This document shows positions 7,141 through 16,060 of a stretch of DNA of 64,000 nt, piece after piece. The DNA comes from Streptomyces sp. ATexAB-D23 (lineage in GTDB: Bacteria > Actinomycetota > Actinomycetes > Streptomycetales > Streptomycetaceae): NCBI RefSeq assembly GCF_000373645.1, contig NZ_KB892004.1, positions 147,967-211,966 on the forward strand, read 5' to 3'. Both the position numbers and the translations under genes were made by a program. The first letter of the stretch is position 1; each line of letters starts with the position of its first letter. The notes beneath the pieces are model-generated. The model saw only the letters and a list, made by a program, of their open reading frames with translations, searched no databases and had not been told where the DNA came from.

Positions 7141-8617
7141 CCAGCGCCAGGCACAGCGCCGCGATGGCCAGTTTGCCCGCCGCCTGCAACAGCGGGCCGC
7201 GCAGGAGGATGAAGGTGTAACCGGCGATCAGCGGCGCCGCGACCGCCAGCACACTGCCCGGTCCCGGCCCGTCCCGGGAGACCGCCCGCGCGTAACGGCG
7301 GTCGGTGCGCGCCGCCCCGTACCCCGTCAGCGCCAGACCGCCGATCACCCCGGCCGCCCCGAAGTCCACCCACAGCTCCGTCCACAGCGGCGCCGAGAGG
7401 TTGGTCATGTTCATCCCCATCCACTGCCCGACGCGCACCCCCGTGTCCTGCGGCTTGCCGCTCCACGCCGCCCGGGGCACGAAGAAGAAGGCGGAGCCGG
7501 CGAGCTGCCGGCCGTAGGTGTGCCCACGGGTGCCGACCCAGGAGATGGTGTTGGCGAACATGACCGTCTGGTCGTAGTCCTTGGTGGCCAGCGGCTCGAA
7601 GACCGACGAGGACTGGACCGGCCGGTACCCCTCGTCGTCGTAACGGAACCGGTCCGCGTACGGGAACAGCACCAGCGCGCCGGCCACCCCCAGCGCCAGC
7701 ACCGACCGGTACATCGCCGCACTGCTCGGGAACGCCGTGAACAGCAGTGAGATCAGCACCGTCAGGAACCAGTAACGGGCGTTGGAGACCGGGTTGTTCA
7801 CGACCAGGTTGACGAGCGCGAGGGCGCACCAGACCAGCACGGTGGACGGCGAGCGCCGCGCCCGGCGCGAGGTCACCAGACGACGGGTGTAGAACAGCAG
7901 CGCCAGCAGGGCGGGCACCGTGCCGAAGCCCTTCAGGAACGCCGAGCCCACCTGGGACCCGCCCGCCGCCACCCCGCTCTCGGCGACCGAGGCGCTGATC
8001 TCCTGCCTGCTGGAGAAGAAGACGGCGGGCCCGCCGAGCTTCAGCACGTAGTACCCGCTCGCCGCGAACGCGACCAGTACGAGCAGCCGCAGCCGCGCCG
8101 GATGCGCGATGGCCCCGGCGCCACCGCCGGCGCGCGGCGCGGTCCGCCGGCGCAGCGGGCGCCGGGACGCCAGCAGCGCGCCCAGGTCGAAGGCGGCACA
8201 CCCCACGAGGACCAGCGCCACCGCCGTCATCAGGTCGGCGCGCGGCCCGACCAGCGGCGTCGGCGTCTGCCCGATCACCGCCTGGGCGAAGGGCGCCACC
8301 CCCATCGCGATGTACACGAACATCCAGAAGACGCCCTGGAGCAGCCGGCGGCGGGTGGAGAGGATCATCGTGGCGAGCCGGGCGCCGGAGTAGCACGTCA
8401 GGACGAGCTGGAGCCAGTACGCGGTGTCCCGCACCCCGGTGCCGGGCTGGGCGGCGATCAGCGCGGGCAGGAAGCACACCAGAGCCAGGATCAGTGGCAG
8501 GGCCAGCGCCCGCGAGAGCATCGCCCAGGACAGTGGCGCGGCGGGCGGCTCGACGGGAGGACGCGGACCGCCCTGTCGTACCGGCGCGGCCGGCGGCCCC
8601 TCGTGCACGGACGCCAT
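7106..8617 (-). CDS. Wzy-like O-antigen/exopolysaccharide polymerase
   Basis: A 503-residue protein with a cytosolic Pro-rich N terminus (about 40 residues) and then about 11-12 hydrophobic segments. The features that suggest a Wzy-type polymerase or ligase are many transmembrane helices plus a large external loop around residues 310-400 (YDDEGYRPVQSSSVFEPLATKDYDQ, then GTRGHTYGRQLAGSAFFFVPRAAW). In this family such a loop carries the acceptor-binding arginines. It would join repeat units at the outer face. The start is ATG 8617-8615. It converges with the flippase gene and overlaps it by 35 bases. It is divergent from the GT4 gene at 8734; a GACTAGTC palindrome lies at 8692-8699 between them. 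Confidence 0.75.
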   Translation of the reverse strand: MASVHEGPPAAPVRQGGPRPPVEPPAAPLSWAMLSRALALPLILALVCFLPALIAAQPGTGVRDTAYWLQLVLTCYSGARLATMILSTRRRLLQGVFWMFVYIAMGVAPFAQAVIGQTPTPLVGPRADLMTAVALVLVGCAAFDLGALLASRRPLRRRTAPRAGGGAGAIAHPARLRLLVLVAFAASGYYVLKLGGPAVFFSSRQEISASVAESGVAAGGSQVGSAFLKGFGTVPALLALLFYTRRLVTSRRARRSPSTVLVWCALALVNLVVNNPVSNARYWFLTVLISLLFTAFPSSAAMYRSVLALGVAGALVLFPYADRFRYDDEGYRPVQSSSVFEPLATKDYDQTVMFANTISWVGTRGHTYGRQLAGSAFFFVPRAAWSGKPQDTGVRVGQWMGMNMTNLSAPLWTELWVDFGAAGVIGGLALTGYGAARTDRRYARAVSRDGPGPGSVLAVAAPLIAGYTFILLRGPLLQAAGKLAIAALCLALVTSFRPGRRPR

Positions 8618-8733
8618 GGGTTCCCCGTTCGTCGAGCAGGTGTGCCGCCGGGCAACACCTTAACGAATCACCACACTTGAGGAGATGTGACGACTAGTCT
8701 GTGCGGGGTCGGACGAGGGCGAGGGGGACCCTG

Positions 8734-9927
8734 GTGAAGATCCTGCACATCGTCACGCTGCACACCCCGGACCACGCGTTCGGCGGTCCGACCCGGGTGG
8801 CCCTGAACCTCTCCAAGGTCCAGCGCGCCGGTGGCGACGACGCCCGGATCATGGCCCTGGGCGACGGATTCGAAGGCCCGCTGCCCGACGAGGTGGAGGG
8901 GGTGCCCGTCCATCTCTTCCGCGCCCGCCACCTGCTGCCGATGTTCGAGGTCAGCGGCATCACCTCCGGCGCCCTGCTGAGGACCGCGCGCCGCATGACG
9001 CGCGGCGCCGACCTCGTCCACGTCCACCTGATGCGCGATCTGGTGACGCTGCCCGCCGCCCTGCTCGCCCTGGCCTCCGGCACACCCCTCGTCGTGCAGA
9101 CCCACGGCATGGTGGACCCCACCGAGAAGCGGGTCGCCCAGCTGACCGATCTGCTGGGCGTGCGCAGGGTCCTGCGCGGCGCCGACGCGGTGCTCCACCT
9201 CACCGAGGCCGAGCGGATCGACGTCAACGCCGTCGCCGCCCCCGTGGCGCTCACCCGGACCGTACGCCTGGTCAACGGGGTGCGCCCGCAGGAGTTCAAG
9301 CCCGCCCGCGAGCAGGGGCGCCCGCTGACCGTGCTCTTCCTCGCCCGGATCCAGGAGCGCAAGCGCCCGCAGGACTTCGTCGCCGCGATGCCCACCGTCC
9401 TCGCCGAGCACCCGGACGCCCGCTTCGTCCTGGCCGGCCCGGACACCGGCGCCCTGCCCGCCACCCTCGAACTGGCCCGGCGACTCGGCGTCCTGGACGC
9501 GCTGGACCACGTCGGACCGCTCGGCCACGAGGAGGTGCTGGCGGCGGGACGGGAGGCCGATGTGTACGTGTTGCCGTCGATCGAGGAACCCCTCGGCGTC
9601 TCCGTGCTCGAAGCGATGTCCGTCGGCACCCCGGCGGTCATCACCCGTACCTGCGGGCTGGGCCCCGATGTGGCGCGGGCCGGGGCCGGCCGGGTGATCG
9701 ACAGCCGGGTCGGCGAGGACGAGGGCAACGCCCGCAAGGTCGCGCGCGCCGTCCTGGAACTGCTGGAGCCCGAGGCCAACGCGCGGGCCGGACGGGCCGC
9801 CTGGGAGCTGGTCAACGAGCACTTCACCATCGGGGTGGTGACGGACACCCTCCGGCGGACCTATGAGGACGTGGTCCGCCGAAGGGCCGGGCGCCCCCTC
9901 AACCGGTCGGCCTCTCCCGTGACTTGA
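8734..9927 (+). CDS. Family 4 glycosyltransferase
   Basis: A 397-residue GT-B glycosyltransferase. The N-terminal acceptor domain starts VKILHIVTLHTPDHAFGGPTRVALNL. The donor domain includes VLFLARIQERKRPQDFVAAMP (about residues 200-220) and the GT4 signature VYVLPSIEEPLGVSVLEAMSVGTPAVIT (about 277-304), with the E-x7-E pair (EEPLGVSVLE) that holds the nucleotide sugar. I chose GTG 8734 because GAGGGGG sits six bases upstream; an in-frame GTG at 8701 lacks such a site. It faces the GT2 gene tail to tail with a 29-base overlap. Likely role: adding one sugar of the exopolysaccharide repeat unit; donor unknown. Confidence 0.85.
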   Translation: MKILHIVTLHTPDHAFGGPTRVALNLSKVQRAGGDDARIMALGDGFEGPLPDEVEGVPVHLFRARHLLPMFEVSGITSGALLRTARRMTRGADLVHVHLMRDLVTLPAALLALASGTPLVVQTHGMVDPTEKRVAQLTDLLGVRRVLRGADAVLHLTEAERIDVNAVAAPVALTRTVRLVNGVRPQEFKPAREQGRPLTVLFLARIQERKRPQDFVAAMPTVLAEHPDARFVLAGPDTGALPATLELARRLGVLDALDHVGPLGHEEVLAAGREADVYVLPSIEEPLGVSVLEAMSVGTPAVITRTCGLGPDVARAGAGRVIDSRVGEDEGNARKVARAVLELLEPEANARAGRAAWELVNEHFTIGVVTDTLRRTYEDVVRRRAGRPLNRSASPVT

Positions 9928-10726
9928 GCGCGATCTGCCACCGGTAGAAGCTCATCGCCAGGGCGAAGTCGAAGCCCGCCCGCCCGTCGAGGAAGCCCCG
10001 CCGGTACACATACATGTACAGGAACGACACCAGTGGTTTGAACGGCGCCTTGTGGAACAGCTGCCCCTGCCGGGACTTGGCCCGGCGCACCTGTTCCTTG
10101 ACCTCCGGATGGTGTTCCAGCCACGCCTCCCAGTCCGAGTACCGGTTGTGCCGCTCGAACCAGGCGGTCACCGGGTCCAGGTCCTGGTGCTCGATCGGGT
10201 GGCGCAGGGCCGCCGTGCTCTGCGCGACCGGCTGGTAGTGCCCCTCCACCTCACCGATCCCGGGCGCGTCCAGATCGCCCACCTCCGGGTAGTGGCAGCG
10301 GGTGCGGTCGGTCAGTGAGCGTTTGCGGATGGTGTAGCCGTGCCGCAGCCGCTTCCCCGAGAACCAGTACCCGAGCGGGATGTCGTACGCCGCCGGTTTC
10401 GGTCTGTCCGGATCGGCGAAGATCTCCCGCAGCTCGGCCAGCAGCCCGGGGCTGAGCCGCTCGTCCCCGTCGAGCAGCAGGATCCAGTCCAGGTCCGTCC
10501 GCACATGGTCCAGGCACCACTGCTTCTTCCGGGGGTGGCCGCCGTCCCAGGTGTAGAGGACGACCTCGGCGCCGCACTCCGCGGCCGTCTTCGCCGTGTC
10601 GTCACCGCTGTGCGAGTCGACGACGACGACCGCCTCGAAGTGGTCGATGACCGACCCCACCGCCTCCGCGATGTTGAGCCCCTCGTTCTTGGTGGGGATG
10701 GCCACGGCTATGGGCAGCTTGTTCAT
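9899..10726 (-). CDS. Family 2 glycosyltransferase
   Basis: A 275-residue inverting glycosyltransferase. It opens MNKLPIAVAIPTKNEGLNIAEAVGSV, followed by VVVVDSHSGDDT and ILLLDGDERLSP (about residues 72-83), the DxD region that binds metal and nucleotide-sugar. The C-terminal half (DWEAWLEHHPE, FKPLVSFLYMYVYRRGFLDGRAGFDFA) matches the WaaE/KdtX-like branch, which often works on surface glycolipids. There are no clear transmembrane helices except a weak amphipathic C-terminal stretch. ATG 10726 overlaps the stop of the upstream lipoprotein gene (ATGA), so the two are coupled. The donor sugar is unknown. Confidence 0.85.
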   Translation of the reverse strand: MNKLPIAVAIPTKNEGLNIAEAVGSVIDHFEAVVVVDSHSGDDTAKTAAECGAEVVLYTWDGGHPRKKQWCLDHVRTDLDWILLLDGDERLSPGLLAELREIFADPDRPKPAAYDIPLGYWFSGKRLRHGYTIRKRSLTDRTRCHYPEVGDLDAPGIGEVEGHYQPVAQSTAALRHPIEHQDLDPVTAWFERHNRYSDWEAWLEHHPEVKEQVRRAKSRQGQLFHKAPFKPLVSFLYMYVYRRGFLDGRAGFDFALAMSFYRWQIALKSRERPTG

Positions 10727-11424
10727 CCGTTGTCCCCTTCGGGCAGCCAGGCGTAGCAGCCTGTGGAGGTGAAGGCGACGGCCGCCTCCGGGAGGGTGAT
10801 CGTGCTCCGCTTCCCGCCGGCGGACGAGCCGGATGCCAGGTCCTTGCCCCCGGGCCCGGTGACCTCCCAGGTGCAGCTCGCGGTGGGGGAGACGTCGCGG
10901 TAGCGGCCGGGCCGCAGTTCCTTGCCCCGGTGGGTGCCGTCGGCGTACCCGTGAGCGGCCCGCTCCACCAGCTCCTGGTGCCGGGTGCACAGGTGGGCGG
11001 CCGCGGGTTGCGCTCCGGAGACCTCGCCCGCCACGACGGCGCCGGCCGCGAGGTCCGGGTCCACCTTGACGAGGTAGGCCAGCCGGTCGCAGGTCTCCTG
11101 CCCGGTCTGGAGCACCGCCGCCGGGTCCGTGCCCACGGGCACCCGGTCGGTCAGATACTCCTTCTGCTTCTTCGTGAACGTGCCGGTGGCCGGCGTCAGC
11201 CGGTCGCTGGGGATCTTGGGCGGCTCGCTGCCGCGGGAGGCCCGCGGCCCGGCCGGCGTGGAGCCCTGGGAACCCGCCTCGGAACCGGCCACGGGCTCGG
11301 AGGGCGCCGCGGGGCCGGCTTCCGGCACCCCCTTCGAGTCCGCGCCGGAGGAGGACGAGCCGCAGGCGGCCAGCGCCGCCGCCGTGAGCACGGCGACGGC
11401 GCAGGCCGCGAACGGGTTCCTCAT
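10723..11424 (-). CDS. Secreted lipoprotein of the polysaccharide locus
   Basis: A 233-residue exported lipoprotein. The signal peptide ends in a lipobox, LAAC with Cys21, followed by a low-complexity Ser/Gly/Pro linker to about residue 75. The folded part has paired cysteines (ETCDRLAYLV and HLCTRHQELV). The C-terminal 60 residues (GRYRDVSPTASCTWEV, then TITLPEAAVAFTSTGCYAWLP) resemble a small beta-rich module seen repeatedly in actinobacterial exported proteins, with a GxY, a Cys-x-Trp and a terminal Cys-x-x-Trp. Function is unknown. It sits between the secreted propeller protein (stop/start overlap TGATG) and the GT2 gene (ATGA), so it belongs to the same transcript and may anchor or bind the polysaccharide. 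Confidence 0.7.
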   Translation of the reverse strand: MRNPFAACAVAVLTAAALAACGSSSSGADSKGVPEAGPAAPSEPVAGSEAGSQGSTPAGPRASRGSEPPKIPSDRLTPATGTFTKKQKEYLTDRVPVGTDPAAVLQTGQETCDRLAYLVKVDPDLAAGAVVAGEVSGAQPAAAHLCTRHQELVERAAHGYADGTHRGKELRPGRYRDVSPTASCTWEVTGPGGKDLASGSSAGGKRSTITLPEAAVAFTSTGCYAWLPEGDNG

Positions 11425-13676
11425 CAGCCCGTCCTCAGCGCGTAGTGGGCACTGACCTGGGCTGCGGTCAGTGCGGCCGGATACACGGCGGTCTCGTCGA
11501 TCTGGCCGGCGAAGAAGTTGCTCGTCGGACGGTTCGGCCAGGTCGCGAGGTTGTCCCCGCCCACCCGCCAGTAGCCTGTGTAGCTCTCGTTCGTGGTGTA
11601 CTGCGCGTTCGAGGCGCGCAGCTGTCCGTCCACGTACAGGGCCATGCCGCCGGAACCCTGGGTGGCGACGACATGGTGCCAGGCGCCGTTGTTGTACGCC
11701 CCGGTCGTGGTGACGGTCTGGCCACCGCCGCCGCCCTTGTGGGTGCCGAAGGCCAGACGCCCGTTGTTGAGCATGTACACATGCTTGTCGTACTTGCCGC
11801 TCAGTTCCATGGTGTTGGTCCCGAAGCCGATGATCTTCCCTCCCCGGGTCGTGGTCGTCTTGATCCAGGTCTCCACGGAGAACTTCGCGGTGTCGGACCG
11901 GCTCCGGTTGCTGTACGCGTACTGGGTGCTGCCGTTGAACCCGATGGCGGTCGAGGGCCCGGACACCGCCGCCGGGGTCTGCCGGTAGGAGGGAGCGTTG
12001 CGCAGGAAGCCGTTGTCGAGCCGCGCGCCCGTGTCGGCGGCGAACGTGGACGTGCCTTCGTCGTAGCGCCAGTACAGGGCCGCTCCGTCGGAGAGCACCC
12101 TGGCCGGATAGCTCTCGGCCTCGGAGGCCACGGTCGCGCTCACCGCGGGGGACTTGGCGCTGGTGTTGATGCCGTCGCTCGCGGTGATCCGGTAGGTGTG
12201 CGTCTCACCGGGCGCGACGTCGGTGTCCGTCCACCGCAGCTGCGGACGGTCCCAGAACACGGAGTAGCCCGTCGTCGTGTGGACGGGGGTGGTCGCCCCG
12301 TCCTTGTAGATCCGGTACGTGAGGGTCCCGTCGTCGGTGTCGAAGCTGGTCTGCCAGTTCACGTCCACCTTGTTCGGGGCGACCGTGGAGACGCTGACGT
12401 TGGGCACCCAGGGCGCGCCTGTGTCGGGCCCGTCGGCGAACCGGGTCAGCGCCTGCTGCGCCTTGCTGTTGACCGTGGTGAACTCGCCGCCCACCCACAG
12501 GTAGTGGTGGCCGCCCTTGTCCGTCTGCGCCATCACGCGCGGACCGACCGGCTCGCCGATCCCGTCGTTGGTGTCGGGGAACCACGGCAGCAGCTTCGGG
12601 TCGTCCACCGACTGGGCCAGCAGATGCTTGCGCGGCTGGTCGGGGAACTCGCCCATGGACGCGCAGTCGTGGGCGTGACTGCCGCTGTACAGCACCCCGT
12701 TGTGGACGAGCAGGGCCTGTGTCGCGCCCAGGCAGGTGTCGCGCCACACCTGGTCGAAGGTGGTGAGGTCGAGTGCGATCCGTCCGTCGAACACCCCGCC
12801 GCCCGTGCCCTCGTTGGCGGTGTAGAACTGCTTGGCGTCGCTGGTGAGGTCCTGCACGGTGGAGGCGTTCGGGATGAAGCCCGGGTAGCTCCTGGTCAGC
12901 GCGCCCGTGGTCGCGTCCACCACCGCCAGCGCGTGCGAGGCGGTCTTGTTCACGGTGAAGAAGTCCCCGCCGATCACCACATGCCGGCCGTCCGGGGTGA
13001 CCTCGACGGCCCGGCCGGCCTCGTCGGCGTTGGCCGTCCACGGCTTCAGCGCGGCGCCGGTCGTGACGGCGGCGAACTTGTTGCGGGTCTGCCCCGCGAC
13101 GGAGTTGAAGTCACCCCCGAGATACACCGTGTCGTCGGTCACCGCGAGCGCCCGCACGGTGGCCGAGACGGCGACCTTGAAGTTCTGGCGCGGGGTGCAG
13201 GTGGCGGTGTCGATGGCGGCGATATTGCTCACCCCGACACCGCTCACCGCCCCGAACTGGCCGCCCGCGTACAGGGTTTTGCCGTCGGGCGACAGAGCGA
13301 GCGAGCGCACGGTCGCCGTCCCGGAGGAGAGCGTGAACGACAGGGAGCAGCCGGTGGGCGCCCCGGTCGCGGCGTCGAACGCGGCGAAGTTCACCGCCGG
13401 CTGCTCGGACGTGCCGGAGGCGGCGCCCGGCGGCCGTACGGTGGAGAAGGTGCCGCCCGTGTAGACCACACCGTCGTCGGACGCGGCCATCGCCCAGACG
13501 ATGCCGTTGGTCTGCCAGGTGGACAGGTCGTCCGCGGTGATCGAGATGGGCGGGGTGAGTGCGGCGGCGGGTGAGTTGCCCGCGGCGGCGGCGCTCAGGG
13601 CCCCGGCGAGCAGGCCGAGCGCCGCGGCCGCGGCCCGCACCCGGCCGCGTCGGCGCCCCGTGGTTGCGTTCATCAT
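11424..13676 (-). CDS. Large secreted propeller/FnIII/LamG protein
   Basis: A 750-residue exported protein. The signal peptide is about residues 1-38 (RRRGRVRAAAAALGLLAGAL). Residues about 45-400 contain repeated blades with the pattern (V/L)YxGGxFxxV (VVYTGGTFSTV, LYAGGQFGAV, VYLGGDFNSV, VVIGGDFFTV, LWVGGEFTTV), as in delta-60 or beta-propeller domains. A fibronectin-III-like domain follows (about 412-515) and a C-terminal LamG/concanavalin-like lectin domain (about 525-750, with FSVETWIKT, GAWHHVVAT and MALYVDGQL). No catalytic motif is seen; it looks like a carbohydrate-binding surface protein. It heads a three-gene leftward transcript with the lipoprotein and GT2 genes. ATG 13676 or 13673 can be the start, after GGAG. 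Confidence 0.8.
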   Translation of the reverse strand: MMNATTGRRRGRVRAAAAALGLLAGALSAAAAGNSPAAALTPPISITADDLSTWQTNGIVWAMAASDDGVVYTGGTFSTVRPPGAASGTSEQPAVNFAAFDAATGAPTGCSLSFTLSSGTATVRSLALSPDGKTLYAGGQFGAVSGVGVSNIAAIDTATCTPRQNFKVAVSATVRALAVTDDTVYLGGDFNSVAGQTRNKFAAVTTGAALKPWTANADEAGRAVEVTPDGRHVVIGGDFFTVNKTASHALAVVDATTGALTRSYPGFIPNASTVQDLTSDAKQFYTANEGTGGGVFDGRIALDLTTFDQVWRDTCLGATQALLVHNGVLYSGSHAHDCASMGEFPDQPRKHLLAQSVDDPKLLPWFPDTNDGIGEPVGPRVMAQTDKGGHHYLWVGGEFTTVNSKAQQALTRFADGPDTGAPWVPNVSVSTVAPNKVDVNWQTSFDTDDGTLTYRIYKDGATTPVHTTTGYSVFWDRPQLRWTDTDVAPGETHTYRITASDGINTSAKSPAVSATVASEAESYPARVLSDGAALYWRYDEGTSTFAADTGARLDNGFLRNAPSYRQTPAAVSGPSTAIGFNGSTQYAYSNRSRSDTAKFSVETWIKTTTTRGGKIIGFGTNTMELSGKYDKHVYMLNNGRLAFGTHKGGGGGQTVTTTGAYNNGAWHHVVATQGSGGMALYVDGQLRASNAQYTTNESYTGYWRVGGDNLATWPNRPTSNFFAGQIDETAVYPAALTAAQVSAHYALRTG

Positions 13677-13726
13677 TCAGCTCCGAAGGTGAGAACGAGC
13701 TGCGGCCGGTGGGCCGCGGTTGCTGA

Positions 13727-13752
13727 GGGGGCGGGGCCCAGGGGCCCGCCCC
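13727..13752 (-). terminator. GC-rich hairpin between gmd and the LamG protein gene
   Basis: GGGGCGGGGCCC and GGGCCCGCCCC around 13727-13752 form a strong near-perfect stem in the 199-base gap after gmd and before the LamG protein gene, both leftward. It could end the gmd transcript or lie in the leader of the next gene. Confidence 0.45.
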
Positions 13753-13875
13753 GTACCGGCGCGTCCGGTCCCACCACGTTTCCGGTGGGGCGGGGGTGTG
13801 CGCCGGAGTCCGTTGCCCGGCCCGTCGCGGGGAGCGACGGCCGGGAGCGGGCGCCTGTGCGACGCCCGGGGCGTC

Positions 13876-14889
13876 TCACCGGTCCACCCGCACGGCGGCC
13901 CCGGCGAGCTGGTCGGCCAGCTGGCGGACGTCGGCGTCGACCATGATCCTGGCCAGCTCCCGCGCCCGCACGGCCGGCTTCCAGCCCAGCAGCCGTGCGG
14001 CCTTGGACGCGTCCCCGATGAGCGCGTCGACCTCGCTGGGGCGCTCGTACTTCGCGTCGTAGCGCACGTGTTCGCGCCAGTCGAGGCCCGCGTGTGCGAA
14101 GGCGTACTCCAGGAACTGCCGGACGCTGACCCCCTCACCGGTGGCCACCACGTAGTCGTCCGGGGTGTCGCACTGGAGCATCCGCCACATCGCGTCCACG
14201 TACTCGGGGGCGTAACCCCAGTCGCGCACCGCGTCCAGGTTTCCCAGGTGCAGCCTGCTCTGCAGGCCCGCCTTGATCCGGGCCACCCCACGGGTGATCT
14301 TCCGGGTCACGAAGGTCTCCCCGCGGCGCGGCGACTCATGGTTGAACAGAATCCCGTTCACCGCGAACATCCCGTACGCCTCGCGGTAGTTGACTGTCGC
14401 CCAGTACGAGTAGACCTTGGCGACGCTGTACGGGCTGCGCGGGTGGAACGGCGTCAGCTCGTTCTGCGGCGGCGGGTTCGCGCCGAACATCTCCGAGGAC
14501 GAGGCCTGGTAGACACGGGTGTCGATGCCGCTGGCCCGTACCGCCTCCAGCAGCCGGATCGTGCCGAGCCCGGTGACGTCGCCCGTGTACAGCGGGGCGT
14601 CGAAGGAGACCCGCACATGCGACTGCGCCCCCAGGTTGTAGACCTCGTCGGGCCGGATGTCCCGCAGCAGGTTCACCAGCGCGACCCCGTCGGCGAGATC
14701 GGCGTGGTGCAGCACGAAGGACCGGTCCTCCTGCTCCGGGCCCTGGTAGATGTGGTCGATCCGCTCGGTGTTGAAGCTCGACGAGCGGCGGATCAGGCCG
14801 TGGACCGTGTATCCCTTCTGGAGCAGCAGCTCCGACAGGTACGAACCGTCCTGTCCGGTCACGCCGGTGATGAGCGCGGTCTTCGCCAC
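13876..14889 (-). CDS. gmd: GDP-mannose 4,6-dehydratase
   Basis: A 337-residue extended-SDR enzyme that converts GDP-D-mannose to GDP-4-keto-6-deoxy-D-mannose, the first step to GDP-L-fucose and other 6-deoxyhexoses. Visible motifs are [10 protein letters not shown] at the N terminus (NADP loop), the substrate-region signature [18 protein letters not shown], the active-site Ser/Thr region SSSEMFG, the catalytic YSVAK (Tyr-x3-Lys) and [18 protein letters not shown]. Length and motifs match bacterial Gmd closely. The start is a GTG (14889-14887) with AGAAGGGGG upstream. It is divergent from fcl, which takes the next step; the 112 bases between them must hold both promoters and contain a CGAAATTTCG palindrome. 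Confidence 0.95.
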   Translation of the reverse strand: MAKTALITGVTGQDGSYLSELLLQKGYTVHGLIRRSSSFNTERIDHIYQGPEQEDRSFVLHHADLADGVALVNLLRDIRPDEVYNLGAQSHVRVSFDAPLYTGDVTGLGTIRLLEAVRASGIDTRVYQASSSEMFGANPPPQNELTPFHPRSPYSVAKVYSYWATVNYREAYGMFAVNGILFNHESPRRGETFVTRKITRGVARIKAGLQSRLHLGNLDAVRDWGYAPEYVDAMWRMLQCDTPDDYVVATGEGVSVRQFLEYAFAHAGLDWREHVRYDAKYERPSEVDALIGDASKAARLLGWKPAVRARELARIMVDADVRQLADQLAGAAVRVDR

Positions 14890-15001
14890 GTTTCCCCCTT
14901 CTCTGGTCGCCCGAGGGGCAGTTGGTCACGAAATTTCGATGTCTGAGCGATCTGCGGCAAACCGGCACCGCGTGTCCCGGCTGCTGGCACAATCCGAAAA
15001 C
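14890..15001. promoter_or_regulatory. Divergent gmd-fcl control region
   Basis: This 112-base gap separates the two divergent GDP-fucose genes. It is locally AT-rich and has a perfect 10-base palindrome CGAAATTTCG at 14929-14938. A CACAAT hexamer at 14988-14993, eight bases before the fcl ATG, could be a -10 box for a nearly leaderless fcl transcript, since no ribosome site precedes that ATG. This is suggestive only. Confidence 0.35.
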
Positions 15002-15979
15002 ATGACGACTGATCTCCCCGGCCCTCCTCAGGAACCCGTCCCGTCCCTGTTACGTCCGGGCGCCCGTGTGTTCGTCGCCGGCCACCGCGGTCTGGTGGGT
15101 TCCGCGGTGGCCCGACGCCTCACCGCCGAAGGTCATGACGTGATCACGTGTGGCCGTGACCGCCTCGATCTGCGGGACGCCGAGCGGACCGCCGCCTTTC
15201 TGCGCCGGACACACCCGGACGCCGTCGTGCTCGCCGCCGCCCGGGTCGGCGGGATCATGGCCAACAGCACGTATCCCGTGCAGTTCATCGAGGACAACCT
15301 GCGCATCCAGCTGAGCGTGATCGCGGGCGCGCACGCGGCGGGTACCGAGCGGCTGCTCTTCCTCGGCTCGTCCTGCATCTACCCGAAGCTGGCCCCGCAG
15401 CCGATCCCCGAGAGCGCCCTGCTCACCGGCCCGCTGGAGCCGACCAATGAGGCGTACGCCCTCGCGAAGATCGCCGGCATCGTGCAGATCCAGTCCTACC
15501 GCCACCAGTACGGCGCCTCCTACATCAGTGCCATGCCGACCAATCTCTACGGTCCGGGCGACAGCTTCGACCTGGAGACCTCGCACGTCCTGCCCGCCCT
15601 GATACGCCGCTTCCACGAGGCCCGGCACCGCGGCGCCCCGGCCGTCACGCTCTGGGGCTCCGGGAACCCCCGCCGCGAATTCCTGCACGTCGACGACCTG
15701 GCCGCCGCCTGCGTCCTGCTGCTGGAGCGCTACGACGAGGACGCCCCCGTCAACGTCGGCTCCGGCGAGGACCTGACGATCCGCGAACTGGCCTCCGTGG
15801 TAGCCGATATGACGTCGTATCAGGGCGAGGTCGTCTGGGACACGGCGAAGCCGGACGGCACCCCGCGCAAGCTCCTGGACGTGTCCCGGCTGGCCGCGCT
15901 CGGCTTCGAGCCGCGGATCGCGCTGCGCGAGGGCATCGCGGGCACCTACTCCTGGTGGCTCCGGCAGCGGGGAGCGTAG
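15002..15979 (+). CDS. fcl: GDP-L-fucose synthase
   Basis: A 325-residue SDR-type epimerase/reductase that turns GDP-4-keto-6-deoxymannose into GDP-L-fucose with NADPH. It shows VFVAGHRGLVGSAVARRL (the family GHxGLVGSA loop), FLGSSCIYPKLAPQPIPESAL, the catalytic Tyr-x3-Lys in NEAYALAKIAG, and TNLYGPGDSFD plus FLHVDDLAAA, all diagnostic. The start ATG 15002 has no clear ribosome site; an in-frame ATG at 14940 is possible but adds non-family residues. Codon 17 (15050-15052) is TTA, so if this start is right, translation depends on bldA tRNA-Leu. A start at the GTG of VFVAGHRG would exclude it. Partner of the divergent gmd. Confidence 0.93.
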   Translation: MTTDLPGPPQEPVPSLLRPGARVFVAGHRGLVGSAVARRLTAEGHDVITCGRDRLDLRDAERTAAFLRRTHPDAVVLAAARVGGIMANSTYPVQFIEDNLRIQLSVIAGAHAAGTERLLFLGSSCIYPKLAPQPIPESALLTGPLEPTNEAYALAKIAGIVQIQSYRHQYGASYISAMPTNLYGPGDSFDLETSHVLPALIRRFHEARHRGAPAVTLWGSGNPRREFLHVDDLAAACVLLLERYDEDAPVNVGSGEDLTIRELASVVADMTSYQGEVVWDTAKPDGTPRKLLDVSRLAALGFEPRIALREGIAGTYSWWLRQRGA

Positions 15980-16060
15980 CCCCCGGACCGTGGCCGGGCG
16001 GCCCGTCCCCGACGGGCGGACCACCCGGCCCCTTCCTCCGACGCGCATCGGCCCCCGCCC

